DNA from: Sansalvadorimonas sp965243775
Lineage (GTDB): Bacteria > Pseudomonadota > Gammaproteobacteria > Pseudomonadales > Endozoicomonadaceae
Length of the DNA stretch: 64,000 nucleotides
NCBI GenBank assembly: GCA_965243775.1
Contig: CBDEWF010000112.1
Span: 116,823 to 180,822 of the forward strand
Direction of reading: 5' to 3'
In this document: piece after piece, positions 46,801-54,080 of the stretch
Layout: every line of letters starts with the position of its first letter
Numbering within the stretch: position 1 is the first letter of the stretch
The notes under the pieces: generated by a model
Told to the model about the DNA's origin: nothing
The model's input: the letters and a program-made list of their open reading frames with translations, nothing else
Databases searched by the model: none
Made by a program: the position numbers and the translations under genes

Positions 46801-47212
46801 TACGGCCTGACTGTCCTTCTACCTTGCTGTTGCTAATAGTTTTGGCTGAGATGTTCTGATCACTGGTGCCAAACTGGGTGATACGGCCACCGTCGTTGGT
46901 CAGCTGACCGTCTATGGTCAAGGTCAGTTGATCCGCTTCAATGGTGCCCTGGGTATTATTGATATCGCCACTGCCGGTCAGGCTGATCTGGCGGGCACTC
47001 AAAGTACCGTTTTGGTTCAGACGGGTACCGTTCTGATGGTTCAGAACACCATTGCCGGTAATCTCACCCTGACTGTTATCCAGAGTGGCCATAGCCAACT
47101 GCAGGGCACCATCACCGGCATGGGTGATATGGCCTCTGCTGTTGGTCAGTTCGCTGGCATGGATAGACAGGTTCTGGTTATTGGCTTCAATGGCTCCAGC
47201 CGCTGTTATCAA
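37862..47212 (-). CDS. cdiA: CdiA-type exoprotein, C-terminal two-thirds (frame-separated from its N-terminus)
   Basis: 3116 codons open. It begins with the last 1.5 copies of the 296-residue repeat array, then further FHA-type repeats, a Ser/Thr/Gln-rich linker (about 1090-1330) and a central globular region near 43.1-42.6 kb (PEGDYGLFTRNDEPDHPYLI, SSDYML-like GSDYMLDRL, RLGDGFYEQRLI) that is typical of CdiA. More FHA-2-type repeats follow. The last 440 residues differ from the orphan module: a VEEN-containing pretoxin region, a hydrophobic stretch, then a toxin tip with YLSANYIKEHLALFNDGATR and RIPSGNEAGANEMWIPGG. The toxic activity is not identifiable by eye. It has no signal peptide of its own because it is the continuation of the gene at 47500-56211. 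Confidence 0.88.
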   Translation of the reverse strand: MITAAGAIEANNQNLSIHASELTNSRGHITHAGDGALQLAMATLDNSQGEITGNGVLNHQNGTRLNQNGTLSARQISLTGSGDINNTQGTIEADQLTLTIDGQLTNDGGRITQFGTSDQNISAKTISNSKVEGQSGRIGTNAANLTVTADELTNSGELVHAGEGLLSVISGWINNAQGKVLGNGDISLETDTLTNTGGKISGDQLTITNTGKTENSKGQLLAKDELQLSGTTLDNSEGTIAGETINLASTGAITNRSGTMESQKTLEITGSQLNNSQGTVRALGEEGQTQLTITGKIDNSAGAIEANNQNLSISASELTNGSGHITHAGDGTLQLTMATLNNSQGEITGNGILNHKNGNRLNQSGTLSARQINLTGSGDIDNTQGTIEADQLTLTIDGQLTNDGGRITQFGSSDQNLSAKTVSNGKAGSQSGRIETNAANLTVTTDELTNSGVLVHAGAEQLNLNAGALNNHGTLYSKGAIHSINSSLNNTGGTFAGRDVTVTAAADVNNENGLFETREDLAITAQGEINNTTGTLRSLGAAGELSLDAAAVIKNKNGLIELNGSTLNIKASEFNNNNGTVRQASTGQGEITVSGNVSNRDGLLLSKSELSVNADDLDNTDGQIHSTGGLAFGLSSLNNTDGLIYNNHASTLSLDMAGSSLDNSRGRLVSRNSLSVNASTLQNNDGLIQAGTGLTLSLPNFTNAVNSQLLFGESFTLNSGDFINHGRLATDGDLNLNLTGSLTNSDVLTALGNMSVNAASLDNRNGATITGGADSVFRLGGTFSNQGRLTSAGNMEVHAASVNNAGTLGSGEDLSIYSSGAITNNNGTAGSLIFSAGDMGLYGSSLVNRYADIYSIGDLRFARNDTNSRADLLTNRSGRIESQEDINISAGVITNQKDKFKTDETKKYSRITVRCTDCGGTNRNGDATLLTVYEEKVLDDSPLSQVVAGGDVKVQGQRLINSNSLISADKNITLTLDSLENEGEGLGERKHYRSFNIGRKKKYRYRRDLSNINSFNAANSPTVTEVRGDSITDTGRTNNQFKPGNQTSPPGWLLGREEHKERERSVLTEISGGAKATIQAGGNVSITASNRVQNGVVQERTNTVAPATRELSSTATGQDLVAQSDLTISQAGAVAAGGRIVEASGKVSGVAGTVAGDNQSTTVNTSGNTADQVTASTSTDSQTNGINGSSSQVGSVTGQTETENQTLAMNSNSRNTVSASEDSNLTDGTGVGRVATEGAGVQKATASTDTDNHSDSISGSASQVSSVASQTETDNQILESVEAREPGVQKATASTDAESQSGSINGSALGADKAVAQTEADFTPQETAQAQEDAETASASVDKQIDTEAPEDKGTVVYINTQPKAEEGFDTVNPLDVAGFLLPEGDYGLFTRNDEPDHPYLIETNPALTDYATFIGSDYMLDRLDYNDDLTTRRLGDGFYEQRLIRQAIVEQTGQRFLTSALNSDYDQYVYLMDNAVESQQALSLSVGVELSEAQIAALTHDIVWMVEQEVAGETVLVPVLYLAKTRPTQIQPDGSLIAGQNIELIGGAGLENMGTLAAVEDLDIQAVGTVTNTGVTSAGRDLSVVSSEGDIINRDAGLVRGANVSLIAGRDITNQRQAVTYQWGSDRHGEIETITGDASRIEAGTARLQANRDIAIVGSELEVDGTATLNAGRDLTIASVADRERRAYTYGKSREATDSTRQLASSVDVGGDLQLAAGSDLQVSGSRVSTDGDLNASAGENLSLLAATNEDSYEYHYKSKKKKVTLKTAQVRQQSSELVATGNVQLSAGTDLTIIGSQVEAGESVSLAARQDIEISSAQNSDSYYYLKKKKKSFGRKSARQSESYNSTNVASVIDAEGDITINSQKTSDGSLQITESRDVTIAGSQLAAGEDLIVAAGDDVEILSGVEEHGSYSKKTKSGFLGLSKSGKSKLKTKASHVASTLEADNDVVVAAGDDIRLRASQTNSGNDTELRSGLIDETGSINLVSGTDTEFDRETKYKKKVGLSISDNFISVAEARKKGQETLSRTNVASDVSAERDASLIAEEDINVIGSSVSAGRNLALNAGRDITVEAVNEGSSNSQWNEKKRTGIGFESDDNGISVFAGSEKNKLREALAKDQQAASQLSAGQDITAASGRDITISSSDLNAGQDIKLQATDNIRVTAGHNTTETVRFESEERNGLTISMQHNFKNTKDALKNTGKGDNGISKGSSVLRTVDAIDQFASGPSFSGHLGKTATSTETINRNEEARGSNLTAGRDVAMTAGETVELKAANVGARRDITLAANDIEITTEDNKSFSSQEYNYSKTGTNMNASKQSASIGEGRTTQESDYEQTAATGKGSQLIAGNQINARATNDQTITGSSLDAKDINLVAGNDLTIEAAEGRYDSEENSKRTHVQAGIRATIGSNGVAFGFNAQAGYGESDLDREGNRFTHSTVNATDNLTLSSGRDTTIEGANLAADHVELETGRNLTVASVTDTGKVDGKRTDVDIDVTVGYGFSASGSVGYGESDGKTNWVEKQTTITGRDSVAVNTQDNTHIEGAVISAGNGKDQGSLTVDTGTLTYSDIHGESKEKHSYTQLSGSYGDFSKSNTDEQGNSWGIEGSYSNQEKEQIVRATVGEGTITVRDNPEQDLSDLNRDTDKAYEITKDEDETTELYVTSSALDALDDMVLSEEEKAAGKKNTFEKWKEGFKSYVEPETYKQIAGVTATAYTQTINNLRAYLNEAPEEYKKALGAEVAETVFDGILKAGGTTEQAEILLKDETVRNYLENLHFLAQEYSVEEGSTEETQASDRLTVEENYNCNQACLRGTILYHLGAAAAYVESLPEESQYLIQAGLVATLGPVKAALTVGKEAVADALYGDAVDEALNKAGIYATAAAVQGSFNDDETFEESLSSVEGAHNNNPTGDPQVKGAVFIISAVFGGVVGSKVYKKYQGHSSANNGSNKTKSGQLDNNQLPNSVVDDIRNQQHGQRPDPSEYLSANYIKEHLALFNDGATRFMTKKNLDKYGVGQRDGTAFVMTKKQADELLTSTNGNPRKMEKALGLPENFLEGNELVRVDIPNPKELNVRIPSGNEAGANEMWIPGGKLPDGMVEAVIDVGDVPSTRYDLTPLKF

Positions 47213-50200
47213 TCTTGCCGGTGATTGTCAGCTGGGTTTGTCCCTTCTTCTCCCAAGTGCCCTCACTGTGCCCTGGGTGTTATCCAGCTGAGCTACCTGT
47301 GATCATTTAATGTCTTCTGGGATTCTACTCGTACCGCTGCGGTTGGTAATGACTCCGGTACCGGCCAGGGTAATGGTTTCACCGGCGATGGTGCCTTCAC
47401 TGTTATCCAGGGTTGTACCGCTGAGCTGCAGTTTTTCCTTGGCTAACAGCTGGCCTTCGCTGTTATCTGGTCTGCCCGGTATTAGTGATGGTCAGCTGGT
47501 CACCACTGATCTTGCCTTCGGTGTTGGTCAGCTGTGTCGGTTTCCAAAGAGATATCCCCATTACCCAGCACCTTGCCCTGGGCATTGTTGATCCAACCAC
47601 TGATGACACTTAACAGTCCTTCACCGGCATGCACCAGTTCACCGCTGTTGGTTAACTCGTCGGTAGTCACCGTGAGATTGGCAGCATTGGTTTCAATACG
47701 GCCCGACTGGCTACCCGCTTTACCGTTGCTGACAGTCTTGGCAGACAGGTGCTGGTCGCTGGTGCCAAACTGGGTGATACGGCCACCGTCGTTGGTGAGC
47801 TGGCCGTCTATGGTCAGCGCCAGTTGGTCTGCTTCAATGGTGCCTTGGGTATTATCGATATCACCACTGCCGGTCAGGCTGACCTGCCGGGCACTCAAGG
47901 TTCCGTTCTGGTTCAGGCGGGTACCGTTCTGATGGTTCAGTACACCGTTACCAGTAATCTCCCCCTGACTGTTATCCAGGGTGGCCATGGCCAGTTGCAG
48001 GGTGCCATCACCAGCATGGGTGATATGACCGTGGCTGTTGATCAGTTTGCTGGCTTGGATGGACAGGTTCTGGTTATTAGCTTCAATAGCTCCGGCAGTG
48101 TTATCAATCTCATCAGTAATTGTCAGTTGAGTCTGACCTTCTTCTCCCAGGGCTCTGACTGTGCCCTGACTGTTGTTAAGTTGGCTGCCGGTTATCTCCA
48201 GTGTCTTCTGGGATTCAACAGTACCACTCTGATTGGTAATCGCTTCGGTTCCGATCAGGTTAACAGTTTCACCGGCAATGGTACCTTCACTGTTATCCAG
48301 TGCTGTACCACTGATCTGTAGTTCTTCCTTGGCCAGCAGCTGGCCTTTGGTGTTCTCTGTTTTGCCAGTATTGGTGATGGCCAGCTGGTCACCACTGATC
48401 TTGCCTTCGGTATTGGTCAGCTGATCCGTCTTCAGGGAAATATCACCATTACCCAGCGTTTTACCCTGATCATTATTGATCCAGCCGCTGATGATACTTA
48501 ACAGCCCTTCACCGGCATGCACCAGTTCACCGCTGTTGGTGAGTTCATCGGTAGACACAGTGAGGTTGGCAGCGTTGGTTTCGATACGACCGGACTGGCT
48601 GCCCGCTTTACCGTTGCTGACAGTCTTGGCAGAGAGGTTCTGGTCACTGCTACCAAACTGGGTGATACGGCCACCGTCGTTAGTCAGATGGCCGTCTATG
48701 GTCAGGGTCAGCTGATCCGCTTCAATGGTGCCTTGGGTGTTATTGATATCACCACTGCCGGTCAGGCTGATCTGCCGGGCACTCACGGTGCCATTCTGGT
48801 TCAGACGGGTGCCGTTCTGGTGTTTCAGAACCCCATTGCCGGTAATTTCGCCCTGGCTGTTATCCAGGGTGCTCATGGCCAGTTGCAGGGTGCCATCACC
48901 AGCATGAGTGATATGACCGTGGCTGTTGGTCAGTTCGCTGGCATTGATAAACAGGTTCTGGTTATTGCTTTCAATAGCTCCGGCGCTGTTATCAATTTTG
49001 CCGGTGATTGTCAGTTGGGTTTGACCTTCTTCCCCCAGTGCTCTCACTGTGCCCTGGCTGTTGTTCAACTGGCTGCCGGTTATCTTCAGTGTCTTCTGGG
49101 ATTCCACCGTACCGCTGTGGTTGGTAATGGCTCCGGTACTGGCCAGATTGACGGTTTCACCGGCAATGGTGCCTTCACTGTTATCCAGTGCTGTACCACT
49201 GAGCCGCAGCTCATCCTTGGCCAGCAACTGACCCTTGGTGTTCTCTGTCTTTCCGGTATTGGTGATGGCCAGCTGGTCACCACTGATCTTGCCTTCAGTA
49301 TTGGTCAGCTGGTCAGTTTCCAGAGAGATATCACCATTACCCAGCGTTTTGCCCTGAGCATTATTGATCCAGCCGCTGATGACACTTAACAGTCCTTCAC
49401 CGGCATGCACCAGTTCACCGCTATTGGTTAACTCGTCGGTAGTCACCGTGAGATTGGCAGCATTGGTTTCGATACGGCCGGACTGGTTTCCGGCTTCACC
49501 ATTGCTGATGGTCTTGGCAGACAGGCTCTGGTCACTGCTACCAAACTGGGTGATACGGCCACCGTCGTTGGTGAGCTGACCGTCTATGGTCAGGGTCAGC
49601 TGATCCGCTTCAATGATGCCCTGGGTGTTGTTGATGCCGCCGTTGCCGGTCAGGTTGATCTGCCGGGCACTCAAAGTACCGTTTTGGTTCAGACGGGCAC
49701 CGTTCTGGTGGTTCAGCACACCATTGCCGGTAATCTCCCCCTGGCGGTTATCCAGGGTGGCCATGTCCAGTTGCAGAGTGCCATTACCGGCATGGGTGAT
49801 ATGGCCGCTGCTGTTGGTCAATTCGCGGGCACTAATGGACAGGTTCTGGTTATTGGCTTCAATGGCTCCGGCACTGTTATCAATCTTGCCGGTGATTGTC
49901 AGTTGGGTTTGTCCCTCTTCTCCCAGGGCTCTCACTGTGCCCTGGCTGTTGTTAAGCTGGCTGCCGGTTATCTCCAGTGTCTTCTGGGATTCCACCGTAC
50001 CGCTGTGGTTGGTAATGGCTCCTGTACTGGCCAGATTGACGGTTTCACCGGCAATAGTGCCTTCACTGTTATCCAGAGTTGTGCCACTGAGCTGTAGCTC
50101 CTCCTTGGCCAGCAGCTGGCCCTTGGTGTTCTCTGTTTTGCCGGTATTGGTGATGGTCAGCTGGTCACCGCTGATCTTGCCTTCGGTATTAGTGAGAGTG

Positions 50201-53200
50201 TCGGTTTCCAGAGAGATATCACCATTACCCAGCACCTTGCCCTGGGCATTGTTGATCCACCCACTGATGACACTTAACAGCCCTTCACCGGCATGCACAA
50301 GTTCACCGCTGTTGGTTAACTCGTCGGTAGTCACCGTGAGATTGGCGGCATTGGTTTCGATACGGCCGGAGTGGCTACCCGCTTTACCATTGCTGACAGT
50401 CTTGGCAGACAGGTTCTGATCACTGCTACCAAACTGGGTGATACGACCACCGTCGTTGGTCAGCTGGCCGTCTATGGTCAACGTCAGTTGATCGGCTTCA
50501 ATAGTGCCTTGGGTATTGTTGATATCACCACTGCCGGTCAGGTTGATCTGGCGAGCACTCAAAGTACCGTTTTGGTTCAGACGGGTACCGTTCTGGTGGT
50601 TCAGTACACCATTGCCGGTAATCTCCCCCTGGCTGTTATCCAGGGTGGCCATAGCCAGTTGCAAAGTGCCATCACCGGCATGGGTGATATGACCGCTACC
50701 GCTGCTCAATTCGCTGGCACTAATGGACAGGTTCTGGTTATTGGCTTCAATGGCTCCGGCGCTGTTATCTATCTTGCCGGTGATTGTCAGCTGGGTTTGC
50801 CCTTCTTCCCCCAAGGCTCTGACTGTGCCCTGGCTGTTGTTCAGCTGGCTGCCGGTTATCCTCAGTGTCTTCTGGGATTCAACCGTACCACTCTGATTGG
50901 TAATCGCTTCGGTACTGGCCAGGTTAACAGTTGCACCGGCAATCGTGCCTTCACTGTTATCCAGTGCTGTACCACTGAGCTGCAACTTTTCCTTGGCCAG
51001 CAACTGGCCCTTGGTGTTCTCTGTTTTGCCGGTATTGGTGATGGTCAGCTGGTCACCACTGATCTTGCCTTCGGTGTTGGTCAGCTGATCAGTTTCCAGG
51101 GTGATATCACCATTACCCAGCACCTTGCCCTGGGCATTGTTGATCCAGCCGCTGATCACGCTCAGCAGTCCTTCACCGGCATGCACCAGCTCGCCGCTAT
51201 TATTCAGCTCATCGGTGTTGATGGTGAGGCTGGCGGCATTGGTTTCGATACGGCCTGACTGTTCTTCTACCTTGCTGTTGCTGATAGTTTTAGCCGATAT
51301 ATTCTGATTACTGGTACCAAACTGGGTGATACGGCCACCGTCATTGGTGAGCTGACCGTCTATGGTTAGGGTCAGTTGATCCGCTTCAATAGTCCCTTGG
51401 GTATTATTGATATCACCACTGCCTGTCAGATTAATCTGGCGAGCACTCAAAGTACCGTTTTGGTTCAAACGGGTACCGCTCTGGTGGTTCAGTACACCAT
51501 TACCGGTAATCTCCCCCTGGCTGTTATCCAGAGTGGCCATAGCCAGTTGCAGGGCACCATCACCGGCATGGGTGATATGACCGCTGTTGTTAACTAGCTG
51601 GCTGGCACTAATGGACACGCTCTGGTTATTGGCTTCAATGGCTCCGGCGCTGTTATCAATCTTACCGGTGATTGTCAGTTGGGTTTGTCCCTCTTCCCCC
51701 AGTGCTCTCACTGTGCCCTGGCTGTTGTTAAGCTGGCTGCCGGTTATCTCCAGTGTCTTCTGGGATTCCACCGTACCGCTGTGGTTGGTAATGGCTCCGG
51801 TACTGGCCAGATTGACGGTTTCACCGGCAATAGTGCCTTCACTGTTATCCAGGGTGGTACCACTGAGCTGCAGTTCTTCCTTGGCCAGCAGCTGGCCCTT
51901 GGTGTTCTCTGTTTTGCCGGTATTGGTGATGGTCAGCTGGTCACCGCTGATCTTGCCTTCGGTATTAGTGAGAGTGTCGGTTTCCAGAGAGATATCACCA
52001 TTACCCAGCACCTTGCCCTGGGCATTGTTGATCCACCCGCTGATAACACTTAACAGCCCTTCACCGGCATGCACAAGTTCACCGCTGTTGGTTAACTCGT
52101 CGGTAGTCACCGTGAGATTGGCGGCGTTGGTTTCGATACGGCCGGACTGGCTACCCGCTTTACCATTGCTGACAGTCTTGGCAGACAGGTTCTGGTCCTG
52201 GGTGCCAAACTGGGTGATACGGCCACCGTCATTGGTGAGCTGACCGTCTATGGTTAGGGTCAGTTGATCCGCTTCAATAGTCCCTTGGGTATTATTGATA
52301 TCACCGCTGCCGGTCAGGCTGATCTGCCGAGCACTCAAGGTGCCATTCTGGTTCAGGCGATTTCCATTTTTATGATTGAGAGTACCGTTACCAGTGATCT
52401 CGCCCTGGCTGTTATCCAGGGTGGCCATAGCCAGCTGCAGGGTGCCATCACCAGCATGGGTGATATGACCGTGGCTGTTGGTCAGTTCGCTGGCATTGAT
52501 AGCCAAGTTCTGGTTATTGCTTTCAATAGCTCCGGCGCTGTTATCAATCTTGCCGGTAATTGTCAGTTGAGTTTGACCCTCTTCTCCCAGAGCTCTCACT
52601 GTGCCCTGGTTGTTGTCAAGCTGGCTGCCGGTTATCTTCAGTGTCTTCTGGGATTCCACAGTACCACTGCGGTTGGTAATCGCTTCGGTACCGGCCAAGT
52701 TAACAGTTTCACCGGCAATGGTGCCTTCACTGTTATCCAGTGCTGTACCACTAAGCTGCAGCTCTTCCTTGGCCAGCAGCTGGCCCTTGGTGTTCTCTGT
52801 CTGGCCGGTATTGGTGATGACCAGCTGGTCACCACTGATTTTGCCTTCGGTGTTAGTCAGCTGATCCGTTTTCAGGGAAATATCACCATTACCCAGCACC
52901 TTGCCCTGGGCATTGTTGATCCAACCACTGATAACACTTAACAGCCCTTCACCGGCATGCACCAGTTCACCACTGTTAGCCAGCTTATCGGTAGTCACTG
53001 TGAGATTGGCAGCATTGGTTTCGATACGGCCGGACTGGCTACCCGCTTTACCATTGCTGACAGTCTTGGCAGACAGGTTCTGATCATTGGTACCAAACTG
53101 GGTGATACGACCACCGTCGTTGGTAAGCTGGCCGTCTATGATCAGGGTCAGCTGATCCGCTTCAATGGTGCCTTGGGTATTATTGATATCACCACTGCCG

Positions 53201-54080
53201 GTCAGGTTAATCTGCCGGGCACTCAAGGTGCCGTTCTGGTTCAGGCGATTTCCATTTTTAAGATTGAGAATACCGTTACCAGTGATCTCGCCCTGACTGT
53301 TATCCAGGGTGGCCATAGCCAGCTTCAGGGTGCCATCACCAGCATGAGTGATATGACCGCTGCTGTTGATCAGTTTGCTAGCTTGGATGGACAGGTTCTG
53401 GTTATTAGCTTCAATAGCTCCGGCAGTGTTATCAATCTCATCAGTAATTATCAGTTGGGTTTGCCCTTCTTCTCCCAGGGCTCTGACTGTGCCCTGACTG
53501 TTGTTCAGCTGACTGCCGGTTATCTCCAGTGTTTTCTGGGATTCCATCGTACCGCTGCGGTTGGTAATGGCTCCGGTGCTGGCCAGGTTGATGGTTTCAC
53601 CGGCGATGGTGCCTTCACTGTTATCCAGAGTTGTACCACTGAGATGCAACTCTTCCTTGGCCAGCAACTGGCCCTTGGTGTTTTCTGTCTTTCCGGCATT
53701 GGTGATGACCAGCTGGTCACCACTGATCTTGCCTTCGGTATTGGTCAGCTGGTCAGTTTCTAGCGTGATATCACCGTTACCCAGCACCTTGCCCTGGGCA
53801 TTGTTGATCCAGCCGCTGATGATACTTAACAGCCCTTCACCGGCATGCACCAGTTCACCACTGTTGGTTAACTCGTCGGTAGTCACCGTGAGATTGGCGG
53901 CATTGGTTTCGATACGGCCAGACTGGCTACCCGCTTGACCATTGCTGACAGTCTTGGCAGACAGGTTCTGATCATTGGTACCAAACTGGGTGATACGGCC
54001 ACCGTCGTTGGTGAGCTGGCCGTCTATGGTCAACGTCAGCTGATCCGCTTCAATGGTGCCCTGGGTGTTATCCAGGGATG
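45840..54080 (-). repeat. Tandem array of 888-bp (296-residue) repeats in cdiA
   Basis: The marker CGTCTATGG recurs at 46021, 46909, 47805, 48693, 49581, 50469, 51357, 52245, 53133 and 54021: all spacings are 888 bp except one of 896. Each unit encodes shorter FHA-type beta-helix turns (GTIEADQLTLTIDGQLTNDG, GELVHAGEGLLSVISGWINN, SGDQLTITNTGKTENTKGQL, HITHAGDG). Copies are very similar along their whole length, implying recent expansion or gene conversion. The array limits are approximate. Confidence 0.88.
47213..47499 (-). other. Damaged repeat copy that splits cdiA (net +8 bp)
   Basis: Nine of the ten intervals between equivalent repeat positions checked are exactly 888 bp; the interval spanning this stretch (46909 to 47805) is 896 bp. 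Small extra bases are visible against sister copies, for example GGCTCCAGCCGCTG for GGCTCCGGCGCTG near 47200 and GTCTGCCCGG for GTTTTGCCGG near 47470. Removing 8 bp makes 37862-56211 one frame of 6114 codons including the stop. Clustered small indels in one copy suggest an assembly or read-quality error as much as a real mutation. Confidence 0.7.

Noticed and set aside
47534..52941. Many long plus-strand frames opposite cdiA
   Set aside because: They recur with the 888-bp repeat and are antisense shadows of the repeat array; they have no independent start signals or families.
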